Of a stretch of DNA of 64,000 bases, positions 38,001 to 52,500 are shown piece by piece. The DNA lies in contig NC_084752.1 in NCBI RefSeq assembly GCF_033978785.1, positions 14,630,336 to 14,694,335 on the forward strand. The letters run 5' to 3'. This stretch comes from Entelurus aequoreus. Its lineage: Eukaryota > Chordata > Actinopteri > Syngnathiformes > Syngnathidae. Each line of letters starts with the position of its first letter. Position 1 is the stretch's first letter. A model generated the notes under the pieces. The model did no database searches. It had not been told where the DNA came from and saw only the letters and a program-made list of their open reading frames with translations. A program made the position numbers and the translations under genes.

Positions 38001-41000
38001 TAAAGGCAGTGCCTCTAAGGCACGCCCCCAATATTGTTGTCCGGGTGGAAATCTGGAAGAAATTCGGGAGAATGGTTGCCCCGGGAGATTTACGGGAGGG
38101 GCACTGAAATTCGGGTGTCTCCCGGGAAAATCGGGAGGGTTGGCAAGTATGTGAATGGTAGACATTACAGTGCTTTTACATTAGAGAGGGGCCCACAGCA
38201 GCACCCAGTGCTTGTTCAGAAAAGTGATAGACTCATTCATTTCAGAGTCTCCAAAAGTATCCACAAAATGTGTTGTTAGTTGCTTTTTGATATAGAGTAT
38301 CTACAGGGCTATAATTATTCACTGAATATAGCAACAAAGTCGCTAATTTGGCAATGCTAATGATCCCTCATGCGCCGTCATCTCATGCTCTGTCTTCTTT
38401 TGCTCCGGCAGACCAGGGCCCTCATGTAACAGCAGTTGTGTGGGTTTTCCTACTAAATATGGACATATGATCAAATCCATAAAATTGCGTACGCAAGTAA
38501 AAATTCAGATGTATTAAAGTGTTCGCACGCACAAATCCGAGCACATTTCTTTGCTACATTTCAATCTACTTGTAATCCACCTCAGGCGTGTGCATGGCTT
38601 GGCACGCGACCACGCCCAGACCATGACCCTTATAAATATGCAAATCGTATTGAAAATAGGCATGTGCTTGAGCTCAGCACGGCTTCTTTCTCGTGTTTCG
38701 AGTGAACGGCAGAGCGATTGTGTGCCTGTCATTGCTGTGTCTCGGAGAACTGAACACAGGCGAAAAAAAAAGAAAAAGAAACGGTCGAGTCAGTAAGAAA
38801 GGGAAAAAGAAGATAGATGTGCGTGTCTAAAACTGACTCGGAGAAATTAGTGCTGCACTCCATCTGAAAATATAGTCGCTACAATGATAAGTAACTTTAC
38901 AATAGGTGGGTGAGTGATTACCCCATAAATAAATGAATAATAAACAAAAATGATTGTTGTAATTTACACCAAAATTGTCCCTCTCGATCTTGAGAGATAC
39001 AATTGTGGTAGAAAATGGATGGATATATTTGTTTGACATCTTTTAAACGTAAACATGCCAGCATATCACGAAAGATACAAAATAATTTGACTCTTGATCG
39101 ATTACACAATTTATTAATAGGGATGATGTTTAAGAAATTATCGATTTCGATGCCATTATCGAATCCTCTTATCGAACCGATTATTTATCGATTCTCTTAT
39201 CGAATCCAGATACTTGGTAAATCCAATAAATCCAATACTTGGTTTAACAAAAGCTCACTTTTATTTTTTAAGAAAAAAATAAAATAAATAGAGCAAACAC
39301 TGCCCTGGTCACTCTGGCTATCATGAATGTCATCATCTGAAATAGGATAACGTTAACATTGTCTTAATTCACATCTTGCAAGCACTAGTTTATTAGACAG
39401 ACCTGCAAACTCTGGAGTGGTGTAGGCTACAAGATACCGTTAACGTTATCAGACACATACAAAAAAGATAACATTACCGTTAGCCACTGACTATGCTTAG
39501 GTAACGTTAGTCTAGCTAACATTACTGCAGTCCTGGTTGACATAAGAGGTAACGTTATTTTAGCCTAAAGGCTACAAGTGAGCAGATATGGAAATTAACC
39601 GGCAACAGTTAACGTTAGTTACTCACCGGCACTATCACTGGGACTGCAGGTTGAAGCAGAGGAAGAGGGGCGTGCTTTGTCATCTCTTGTCGCTGCTTCT
39701 CCACGTGTCAAAGACACGACACGTTTCTCTAACCTTCAGGTTATTGTATGGCCTGAACATGTTTGTTGTACTGCTCCCCTTACAGGAAAGCGAAGCCTGG
39801 CAATAATTGCAGATAGCCGTTTCCTCGTCGTATTTTTTAGTAAAATGAAGCCATGCCTTGGAGCTACTACTAAGGAATGACTGAGCTACAACATTTCCCA
39901 TGTCACGGGATTCGTTCCCAGGGATTCGAATAAAAAACCAAAATCTTTTTCTTTACTATAGTGACTTCGATAATGGGAACCGTTTCTCAAAAAGGGATTT
40001 GAATCCATGGAATCGGTTCTTTTATTATCGAACAATCGGGAGAACCGGTTTTCGAACATCATCCCTATTTATTAATAAAATAAAGAAGAGCGTCTTGCGG
40101 TAGCAGCTGTATACTTAACATCCTCCTTGGTCTCCGGTGCCGCTGTTGCTGTCTGCTTGACATGGCCATGGAGTCACAGGATCATGACAACAATAGGTGG
40201 CAAAATGATCGCCTAGATAAATTAATATATGTCCTTACAAATAATAATATGATAATGAAGCATTAAATGCATTGGCCAAAAAGTTAATATTGTGTCCTTG
40301 CCTCAATCTTTTTTGCATTGTAAAAATCAAATGTGGTCAGGGGCGCCGAAAAGGGGGGGTAAAGGAGACGGATTCTAGGGGCCCATGATGAAGGGGGGCC
40401 CAGAGAGGCCCCTAATGATGATGAAATGGGGCCCAAAATCCCTAGCGGCGCCCCTGAATGTGGCCATGCAGAGTGCAGTTTTTTGTGCGTACGCAAGCTT
40501 GATACATGAGGGCCCAGGTTGTTATAATGCGTTTATCAGTTAAGACGAAAACATAGCGCCAAAATCTCTTTGTGGTACTCCAACTCTGCTGCCACAAATA
40601 AATGATTGTCTGGGAAACACAGACCTTTTGATAGTGTTCAAATTTAACAAGATCCCTCAAAGCCTTTAACAACCAAGTTTGGCTCATTTGCTTTAATGTT
40701 TCTGTGATTTCAGATGAACATCGTCTGAACAGTGCCAGACTATGCCTAATCATCCTCACATGTATAGCTGAAGTAGGACCAGTGTGCATACTTTCACATT
40801 CTCCAACCTACTGAGCCATACATCTTATTTGTCTTTACTGCATTGTGTGTGTTACAGGACCAGTATGCTGATGCCTTTCTGCATGATGACAATATCAACT
40901 TCAGGGTCAGTCTACATAAAATGGTGAGTCTCAGGCAGGGGTCGCCAACCCGTAGATCGCCATCGACCGGTCGATCTTTGGGACCCTACCGGTTGATTGC

Positions 41001-43431
41001 GAAAATATTAGAAAGAAAAAGAATATAGCATCAGCGACACCCCCAACCGGAAAATGACCAACAGAACCGCAAACAGGCACGCATTTTAACCCCCGAACAC
41101 ACCCGCACGCCCCTGTCTCTCTTCGGCCTCAGATCACGCGGCTCTCGACACCACGGCCACACACCCCGAGTGCTGCCGTGCGCTACACCCTCTCGTTTTA
41201 CAAACGCGCATCGCATGACATGCTCATAAATCATCGCGCTGCAACAGTGACTGTCTTGCAAACGCGCATTGAATGACGTGCTCATAAATCATTGCGCTCC
41301 AACAATGACTGAAGGTCTAACTGTTGCAACAAATCAGCCTTTTTTTAGCATCCAACATCGAACAACTCTTCCCTCAACCATGAGTCCTCGACTATCCTCG
41401 CTCAACTGCTACGGGAAGCATACAAAACTCTGTGAACATTGCACCAAAGTACGGATTTTGTGTTGATTTATTGTGAATACAAAACTAAACATTGACATGT
41501 ACAAAAGCAGTAGTATATAAGACAAAAAAGTTGGCAGCCAGAGAAAGACTTCCCATTTATCCCCTCTTTATCACAAAGGAAAAACCCGCCAGGTGAACAG
41601 CTAATTTTACTAATTTTAATGCTGACGTTAAAACCATGTGATTCGCGTGTGACCAAAACAAATATACTACGGTACAAAGACTATTTTGACCATAAACAGT
41701 TAGCTTCTACATCAGCGGTGCCCAAATACCATATACACATACTCTATATAAAACATAGTTGACGTGGGGGTAGCTCTTGCTTTGGTTTTTGGCTGAGACC
41801 AGACCAGGGATCTTGGGCTTAAAAAAGTTGGTGACCACTGGTCTAAGGTCTGGAGAAGAAAGAAACTTGTACTGTTTCTGAACAGGACTGCAATCTATCT
41901 GTGGCTTTAGGTTATGTGCGTGTGTCTGTGGGGTGTAGGGGTGGCAGTAGACGACGCTATTTTTTATTTTGCATAATTATCCGTGAACAATATGTGCTTT
42001 CTCAAAGTGTCCTATAAAACCAGAAAATGTTGCTGATCACCTGTATGAAAAAGACAATCTCGAGGGGTCTGATTAAATTCAAGATTAATTAATTAACCTT
42101 GGGTCCAAGACACAATTACAATATAACAGTATTTAAAAAAAATATTTGTAAAATGTAAAAAAGGAATCAGATGCATAGGCATCAATAAATTAATACATTG
42201 ATATAAACACAGATATTGCCACTTCTTGCCTCCCGCTGTATAACAAGTCTGCCTACATGGTAACATGTTTCCCAACACAACATTCTCTTAGTAATTTGGG
42301 TGGATCTCAGAAGGCGTACATAGTCCATATTGTTGTCCAGAGAGCAAATATTGGCCAGGATAATTTAAGGACTAAGCCGACTTGTATGGATTAGCCATGA
42401 GCGTGGAGGAATGCGGGCTATGCTATCACAATATAATAAAATCAATCAATCAATCAATGTTTATTTATATAGCCCTAAATTACAATTGTCTCAAAGGGCT
42501 GTACAAGCCACAACGACATCCTCTGTAAACACATTGGGGGAGAGAGAGGGGCGTTGCTGTGCATTAAGGACTATTGTCAGTGAATACAAATTGTTGCAAA
42601 GCATTCACTCCTCTAGTGTTTTTATTTTTGACGGGAGAAAAATATGAATGACAGATCAGCGACCTGGTTGATGCCGACTTGACTATCATGTTCGTCAACT
42701 TCATAAAAAATGAGAAGTAAGACAATCCCTAATCATAACTAAAACGCTCTCAAATAAGTTGGCAACACTGATCCCTGATCTTATCCGTGTGTTAATGAGC
42801 ACAGTTATGATGCCATTTACTGTACACAGTTCTAACAACAAGCTGCATAATAGTTACATAATAATGTGCCAATTCTCATTGTGGCGGTTCAAATTTGTTT
42901 GTGGCAGGCCGCCCCAAATAAATAAATGCATGGAAAGCGCTGTGCTTAGTGTGTCACCTTTTTAAGTGTTCTCATGGTCATAAGACAGTAGTAAATGTAC
43001 ATGTATAATACAAATAGTAACAGTCATATTTTTGTGTACATTGCTCAAGTAACTGCCATCTTTAGCATGTGCACTGCAGTCTACTCATGTATATACTTCC
43101 ATGCAATTTGTACATCTTTTGCAGCCCATGAGGCACAGAAAAAAAGCAGTGGACAAGAACATCCCTTCTAGGCCACTGGTGTGTGCAGTGCTAGGTATGT
43201 AGATCATGTGGTTTAACGTTTTTATCTTCATTTCCAATTTAAATTAGAAACTGTTGTTGGCGTCTCCTAGTTATTATTTGCATAAAACGTACATTTGTGC
43301 TTCAAAATGTTTTAGTTTTAATTGGTGTATGATATTTATATTTATTTTTACATTTTCCAGATTTGATGGTAGAATTTGTCGTCACACATATGATGAAAGA
43401 ATTTCCCATGGATTTATACTTGTGAGTACAC

Positions 43432-43521
<90 letters not shown>

Positions 43522-46500
43522 ACATTCTTGTATTTGTTACCTCTTTAAGACCACCCTTTCTAGATATATAAAGATGTGTATTTACAACATTAATATGTAC
43601 AAAGTATGCAAATATAAAAAAGCTTGTGAAAAATTTGTCGTAATTTCACAAGAAAAAGGTCACAATTTCATGAAGAAAAACTTAGAATGTTGGCAGTATT
43701 ATAATAAAAGTCGTAATTTTACCTAACGCAAGTGAAAAGTTTACAAGAAAAACGGAACATTTGTGCAATATTATGATAAAAGTTGGAATTTTACTCAATA
43801 ACAGTCGCAATTTTACAAGAAAAGCTTAAAATGTTGGCAATTTTATGAAAAGACTCGTAATTTTACTCGACAAAAGTCAAAATTTTATAAGAAAACTCAC
43901 AATTTTGGCAATATTATAATAATAATCTGAATTTTACTTGGCAAAATGATGACAAAAGTCATAATTTTACTCAAAAAATGTTACTATTTTACAAGAACAA
44001 CAAAAAAATGGGCAATATTGTGATTAAAGGCCTACTGAAATGAAATTTTCTTATTTAAACGGGGATAGCGGGTCCATTATATGTGTCATACTTAATCATT
44101 TCGCGATATTGCCATATTTTTGCTGAAAGGATTTAGTAGAGAACATTGATGATAAAGTTCGCAACTTTTGGTTGCTGATAAAAAAGCCTTGCCTGTACCG
44201 GAAGTAGCGTGACGTCACAGGTTGTGGAGCGCCTCACATCTGCACATTGTTTACAATCATGGCCAGCAGCAGGGAGAGCGATTCGGACCGAGAAAGCGAC
44301 GATTACCCCATTATTTTGAGCGAGGATGAAAGATTTGTGGATGAGGAAAGTGAGAGTGAAGGATTAGATAGATAGATAGATAGTACTTTATTGATTCCTT
44401 AGAGGGCAGTGGAAGCGATTCAGATAGGGAAGATGCTGTGAGAGGCGGGTGGGACCTGATATTCAGCTGGGAATTACTAAAACAGTAAATAAACACAAGA
44501 CATAAATATACCTTATTAGCCACAACACAACCAGGCTTATGTTTAATATGCCACAAATTAATCCGCATAACAAACACCTCCCCCCTCCCGTCCATATAAC
44601 CCACCAATACAACTCAAACACCCGCATAACGCACTCATTCCCACAGCCCAAAGTACCGTTCACCTCCGTAAAGTTCTTACGGCACATATATTTCCCCAAA
44701 GTTACGAACGTGACATGCACATAGCGGCACGCACGTACGGGCAAGCGATCAAATGTTTGAAAGCCAAAGCTGTACTCACGGTAACGCGTCTGCTATCCAA
44801 CTCAAAGTCCTCCTGGTTGCGTTGCTGTAGCCAGCCGCTAATACACCGATCCCACCTACAGCTTTCTTCTTTGCTGTCTTCATTGTTCATTAAACAAGTT
44901 GCAAAAGATTCACCAACACAGATGTCCAGAATACTGTGGAATTTTGCGATGAAAACAGACTACTTAATAGCTGGCCACAATGGTGTCCCAATATGTCTGC
45001 ACAATCCGTGACGTCACGCGCAAACGTCATCATACCGAGACGTTTTCAGCAGAATATTTTGCGGGAAATTTAAAATTGCACTTTACTAATCTAACCCGGC
45101 CGTATTGGCATGTGTTGCAATGTTAAGATTTCATCATTGATATATAAACTATCAGACTGCGTGGTCGGTAGTAGTGGGTTTCAGTAGGCCTTTAAAGTCA
45201 GAATTTTTATGACAAATATCAACATTTTGCATTAAAAAATAATAATTTTACGAGAAAATATTGCAATATTACAGAAACTGAAAGACTATGAGAAATTGTT
45301 CCCAATTTTATAAGAAAGAAGTCGACACATTGTGAGAAAAAGACTGCTTTTAGTTAATTTATTTAAATGTTTTAAATGTTTTGTTTTGTAACTGGTTTTT
45401 AATCATCATTATTTACTTCAAGTTATTACAGTATGTCTTTATATACAAAATTATTTAATTTTTTTCATACATTTGACCAAAGGGAGCGCATTTCAATTTC
45501 TTACACACACTTGTTATTACATATATTGGCCAGAGGGGGAGCACTTAAAATGTTTACTCACACTTGTTATTTTATATGTTGACCAGAGGGGGAGCACTTT
45601 TAAAACCGACACACAGTCAATTTGGGACCACCCTAATTTTGATAGATTTCACCACCAGGGGTAGTGACCTTGTGTGTCAGCATGTCTGTGATCTTCTTTT
45701 AATTCTTTTTAAAAAAAATATATTTAATTATTTATTTATTTTAATTTTTTAAATATATTTTATTAATTTTATTTTTTCCCCTACCTCAGGGGGGGGGGAC
45801 TCTGTGGGGCGGTTGCTGGTTGTTCCATCTCCATCGTTGGGGTCCCTGCGGGTGGGGTGGGTGGTTCCCGTGGCCCCGTGCTGGGTGGTCCTGTGGCGGC
45901 CAACTTGGGTGGGGTGGCCGGGGGCTGGCCGGGGGCTGGCCTCGCCGCGCTCTCCGGGGGTGGGGGGTGGGCTCGTGGGGGCCCGGTTGCCGGTGGGGCG
46001 GGGGCAGTCTTCCCGTCCGGTTGCGGGGGGTCTCCGGGCCCCTCGGGCGGGGCGTCTCGCCTTTCTGCCCGTGTGGGGTGTGGTCTCTCGCTGGCTTGGT
46101 GTCTGGCTGTCCCCTGCTTTTTTCGTGCCTTGTCCTCTGCCGGGTGCGTCTGTCTGCGGCCTGCTGCTGGCCCTTGTGGGCGGCGCGGTGGGCCGGGCTC
46201 TGGGGTTCCTGTCGCTGTCTGGCTTGGCTGCGTGGGGGCGGTGGTCCTTGGTTCCCTGGGCACCACACCTACTGTTTTTGGGTTGGGCTCTCGGGGAGGC
46301 TGGGGCCGTACTCTGGCTCCCACACACACTGGGAGTCAAATGTATTGTACCCACAAATTCACATATACTCACATACATACATACACACATACATAGGTAC
46401 CTACGCTCCCACATACATATACAAATACAGTACATATTTACACACTCAAAGTTCGTACATGCACACGCACATTCATTATACAAACATACACATACACATA

Positions 46501-49500
46501 CTGTACATATACATTCACTGTACAAACATACATATACACATTCTGTACATATACACTCACTGTACAAACACATATACACATACTGTACATATACATTCAC
46601 TGTACAAACACACATACTGTATACACATACTGTACATATACATTCACTGTACAAACACACACATACTATACATATACACATACTGTACATATACACATAC
46701 TGTACATATACAAGTACATATGCACTCATGCACATAATCACGTTTCATCAAACATATATTCATGTTGTTGCCCTAGGGTAAACTCGGTATAACACATGGC
46801 ACTCTGACAAAGCTTAACCTATTGTTACTATAACAATCTACAAGGTTAATGTAGGTTGCTTCTCTTTCTTCCCCTCCATTTTCTGCATTCTTTCATATCT
46901 CAAGTTATCATTACGTATATGTATTGTTGCATTTGAACAACTGTATTGTTGATAATAAAGGTAAAGTATTGGTATTGTTCATTATCAATAGCGCTATTTC
47001 TATTGGTATTTGTATTGCTCCATTTTTAGTGTAATAATGCTCATTGTCATTTCTGTATTATTTTTTATTTTCGCTAACTGCTTATTTGCTATTACTTTTA
47101 CCATCATGTTTGTACATGTCGTATTTGCTGATGTTGCTCTATTGTTGTTGTTGTTGTTGTTGTGTTTGCTGTTGTTGTTTTTGTCTCTGTGTCTAATCCC
47201 CCTCTTGTCCCCACAATTCCCCCCTCTGCCTTCCTTTTTTTCTCTTTCTATCCCCTCCTGCTCCGGCCCGGCTGCACCAAATGATAATATAAATACATTT
47301 AATAAAGTCAAATACAAATAAGGCAACAAGAGAAGTATCCTACTCTTCTCTTTTGTAAAGTAAATCTGAACAGCCGATATGGGCATCTACATCAACTATA
47401 TGATTTGCCTGGGAAGCTGGACAGGACAAAAAAAAAAAAAAAAGATTTCACCACCAGTGGGGCAAATGATATCGGTCCTAACTTGTTCACCGGTCCTCAT
47501 ATAGAAGGTACCTTTCCTTGTTGATGTCTCAAGAAGGGTAGAAATACAAGAACACACACATACACACACACAAGTCTATTCATTGCATCCATCCATTACA
47601 TTTTTGTGTTTCTATCCATTCTTAACAGGCGCTGTGTTCAGATCATTCATAAACTCCTCTGCTACCAGAAGAAGTGTCGGATCAGGTTACACTACACTTG
47701 GAGAGAGCTCTGGTCAGGTATGAACCGTTCAAATCCATTTTACCTGGAACATTACCTACTTGACCACTATTTTTTTTAAATAACTATTCTCATTGGAACA
47801 AAATACAAGGTTCTATTTCTAGGATGTGCATCGTAAACCTCTTGATGTTTCTCTTTGCTGGGCATCAGTGTGTTAAGAGTTTACACCCTCTTCGAGCTGA
47901 AAGTAATTTCCTTCCGAAGTCGTTGTCATGCGCATTTGGAAATATATTGCACCATTGACTTTGGATAATGAGTCTCTAAAGGAAGCACAATCCATCATGG
48001 TGGCCTCGGTTTCAGCCTGGTCAACACAAAGCAAGATCACATTGCACTCTTTAATGGTCCCATTGCATTGTGTCTCATTAAAATACTGATTCGTCTAATC
48101 AAACCCATAATCAGCCTCATTCCCTGAGTGCTCTCCTTGTGGTGGTGATAATGGGACACCATCACATGCGAGTAAATAGAACGAGTCAAATGAATCTGGG
48201 AGACACTTGTATTTATTCAGTATGTTTATAAAACCTATTTATTTAATGCTTTATCACTTTGGCTTTTCGTTTTTCCTCTGTTATTTACTGCTATATGGTT
48301 TAATAACAACGTGCGGGAGGTACTAAGTCTTCTTGCAAGTTCTGTTCCTACAACTGTGTTGTAAGTCAAGTTTTAATGTAAATCGGAACTCATCTAAATT
48401 GTACCTGCATCAATACTCACACTACACAGAACATATGGATTGCATACAAAATACCATAATAAAAAGATTAAATACAACAATTAATAAATCAATAATGGTG
48501 CACCATTTGTTGTTTTGATTATAGTACATGCTGATATTTGATTGTAATCTCAGGGCATTCAATCGATTGAAACAATTGAATGCGCTGAGATTACAATGAA
48601 CTATATGAATGAGAACATTTGTAGACATTTGATTGTAATGTTTGTTTGTACCTAATGTGAAGCACTTTGTGAGTTTCTATTTTATACAAATACAATATAC
48701 TTAGGTTGGACTTTTTTTGTTTTCCTTTGTGTACATCATTCCCTTGAAAGACACTTATTTTGTATCACGGCTTCTTGTGTTTATGATGCCAATTAGAATA
48801 AGTTGTTAGCACAATACGCACAGTTGGGTCAAAGCTGCCTACTTGTGCCTCAGCTGTACTCTCTTGCCAGCCTGTGTATTTTTGTTGCACTTTGTAACTC
48901 ACACATTTGAGCAGCCTGCTCCTCCTTGCAAGCGTTCCTGTTTTTCCTAAATACCGTATTTTTCGGACCATAGGGTGCACCGGATTATAAGGAGCACTAC
49001 CGATGAGCGGGTCTAGTCAGGTCTGTTTTCATACAAAAGGCGCACCATATTATAGGGCGCATTAAAGGGGTCATTATTATTATTTTTTTCTAAATTGAAA
49101 ACACTTCCTTGTGGTCTACATAACATGTAATGGTGGTTCTTTGATCAAAATGTTGCATAGATTATGTTGTACAGATCATCTTCAAGCCGCCTTTTGACAG
49201 TCGCCTCATTATGCGCCGTTTTGTGGGCGGTCTTATTTACGTGGCTCACCTTCGGCAGTGTCTTTTCTCCGTCATCTTTGTTGTAGCGGTGTAGCGTGCA
49301 AGGACGGGAGTGGAAGAAGTGTCAAAAGATGCAGCTAACTGTTTTAATGACATTCAGACTACTTAAATCAATAACAGAGCAGCATCTCCTCATCCGTGGC
49401 TCACAACGCCGGAAATGTGTCCCGTGAAAAGACGTCCGACTGTTTTAGCACTTTCATGGCAAGTTTACTGACAGATATAAGTAAGAACTTTACACTACTT

Positions 49501-52500
49501 TATATTAGAAATGGCAACAGCGGAGGATGAATGTCCCATGACAAGAAGATAGAGAAAAAGAATGTCCAAACTCCAATCAAAATTACCATTTTGATGGAGT
49601 TTTATCATTCATAGTTAATATTGTAAATCCCGCGTTCTTTATTTTCATGTACATTCTGGGTGTCCCATTCAGTAAAAAAAATTTAAATACATTTTTTTTA
49701 AGGCGATCTGTCGTAACGTTTTTAGTAGGGCTGCAAATCTTTGGGTGTCCCATTATTCGATTCAATATCGATTCTTGGGGTCATGGTTCGATTCAAAATC
49801 GATTTTTTTTCGATTCAACACGGTTCTCGATTCAAAAATGATATTTTCCCGATTCAAAAGGATTCTCTATTCATTCAATACATAGGATTTCAGCAGGATC
49901 TACCCCAGTCTGCTGACATGCAAGCAGAGTAGTAGATTTTTGTAAAAAGCTTTTATAATTGTAAAGGACAATGTTTTATCAACTGATTGCAATAATGTCA
50001 ATTTGTTTTAACTATTAAATGAACCAAAAATATGACTTATTTTATCTTTGTGAAAATATTGGACACAGTGTGTAGTCAAGCTTATGAGATGCAATGCAAA
50101 TGTAAGCCGCTGTGACACTATTGTTCTTTTTTTTAATTTTTTTTTTTTTATAAATGTCTAATGATAATGTCAATGAGGGATTTTTAATCACTGCTATGTT
50201 GAAATTGTAACTAATATTGATACTGTTGTTGATAATATTCATTTTTGTTTCACTACTTTTGGTTTGTTCTGTGTCGTGTTTGTGTCTCCTCAATTGCTCT
50301 GTTTATTGCAGTTCTGAGTGTTGCTGGGTCGGGTTTGGTTTTGTAATTGAATTGCATTGTTATGGTATTGTTGTGTATTGTTTTGTTGGATTGATTAATA
50401 AAAATAAAAAAAATGGGAAAAAAAATTATAATAAAAAAAAGCGATTTAAAAAAATGAGAATCGATTCTGAATCGCACAACGTGAGAATAGCGATTCGAAT
50501 TTGAATCTATTTTTTCCCACACCCCTAGTTTTTAGCATTCAATCAGACATTATTGTGAGGTTTTGTATTAGTGTTCCTAAAAATAGGACCCAATCACACA
50601 TACACAGCAGATTTTGAGCATTTACAATGTCTAATTACACTTCACGTTTCGCTTTCCTTTTTTTTACGCACTGCCTATAAAAGAAAAGCGTTACACTTGG
50701 GAGATATAATGAAAGGACAGTTTGAGTGAAAAGTGCAAAAGTGTCATGCGCCTGCTTATTCTTACGCTTACGTATTTCTTAAAAATGAAAAAAATGAGCG
50801 ATTTACCATAAGTTCCTGCTCGTAAACATCTCAATCATCAAAATTGTTTAATTAACGCGTGCACATCTCTCTCTTTGCAGCATTAATCAACCTGCTCAAG
50901 TTTCTCCTGTCAAATGAAACCACACTGCTGTCCAAGCACAACATTTTTCAGCTGGCTCTCCTGGTGAGAAGCACACACTTGCACATTCCCAAGAATATTT
51001 ATTCACTTTGTGGAAATTATTTGTGCATCTACTGAAAGATGTTGGTTGGCTTGCTCTCTCTCTCTCTCTCTCCATCCAGGTGGTAAACCTGTTCAACATG
51101 TTCATCACATACGGCGACACATTTCTGCCCACTTCCAACAGCTATGACGAACTCTACTATGAGGTTGTACGAATGCACCAAGTTTTCGACAACCTCTACT
51201 GTATGGGTATGTTAGTTCTGAGAACATTTTTTAAAACATGAGTCAAGATGAAGGCCTCGAGCAGTTGGGTCAAGTCACTCTGTCACAGCCCTGACACCTA
51301 TATGTTTTGTGGAAGCATAATAGACTGGCTCCAGATTATGCTATGTGTTAATTATTTTAAAAAATGTAATTTTAAAATAAATAAAAACAGCAATTCTGTT
51401 AATGGTCCTAAATATACATTTGCATTTCAGTGCTGAGAGTGTCAACAAACACCGGCCAGTGGAAGGAAGCTGCCAGTAAAGTCACACATGCCCTTATTAA
51501 CATTCGGTAAGAACACTCTTCCAGACATTTAGACAGTAAGTATTGTGTGCATCTTGCAAAGGAGAAAAGAGCCATATATGATTGGAGGAATTGCACACAA
51601 ACATAGGCTGGAGAAAAGGTATTTTTAATTTAATTACCGGTATGTTTGTTTACCCTGACCTCATCCAACTTTGCACTTCTTCCATGAAAGTAGAGACAGA
51701 TAAAGAGCTGAGATAGTTCTCATCCTGTTCCAACAATTCACTAGCCTACCTGACAAAGGATAGAATATAATTTTTCTTTGTTGCTGTCACCATCATTTAT
51801 TTTATATCAATCGCAAGTATAAGTTAAGCCTTTCTATCTCACGGCTCTGCTTATGGCATCATAAAGTTGTTTATTCCGAATATATTAATGCTAATGCAGG
51901 AAAATATTGTCTTTGAAATTCCCTAGTGAGCTGGCACGATATGAAACGGGCAAATCCAATCAAATGGTAATCAAAAGAAACGAGGTGTGTAACTAACCAA
52001 CTGTTATATAACCTCCTCAAATGTCTTGTCTACATTCCAAAACTGCACAGGTCCCCATATCGCAGATTTTTTTTAAAGCATAATCTATAATATGTAATGT
52101 ATAAATGTAGCATTTTCAAGCAAAACAATGGCTAAATGAACTAAAATTATCAATACAATAGTAGAATTGGCCGCTAGGAGAGACCAAACCAATCAGAGCA
52201 CGCTGTTCTGTATTGGGGCCACTGATTGGCTAAGCCTCAGGAAGCAGTACTATATTGGATTAAACAAGTGTAAAGGTGATTTAATGTGTTATTTCATGTC
52301 TAGAGGGCTCTCATAATGTTAAAAAATATACTGAGATGGTAGAAAAATTGTTTTAATGCTCTAGTTATGAAAATATTCTATTTATAATGAATGATTCCTA
52401 CTTGGCGGATATTTTTTTTTCGCGGTTATGTCCGGAACCAATTAACCACAATAAGGGAGGGATGACGGTATTTATTACCTTAATCAAATAATTTCACTTG

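Larger units (their letters stand above)
38416..40515 (+). mobile_element. Harbinger-like element with GGGCCCTCATGTA ends, hosting two hAT insertions
   Basis: GGGCCCTCATGTA at left and TACATGAGGGCCC at right are exact complements. GCGTACGCAA motifs lie near both ends. Without its insertions it would be about 1.0 kb. The superfamily is suggested by end sequence only. Confidence 0.7.

Noticed and set aside
43302..43571. Frames with long Thr-His or Cys-Val runs
   Set aside because: Translations of the CA microsatellite.
45749..46781. Overlapping open frames of 160-330 codons on both strands
   Set aside because: They lie in G/C-rich and CA/TACATA repeat sequence with few stops in any frame. The products are low-complexity (VYMYSMCICIV type, Pro/Arg runs) and open frames overlap on both strands.
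47000..47386. 128-codon minus-strand frame with Asn-rich segment
   Set aside because: Reverse reading of (TTG)n and the UTR-like part of the retroposon.
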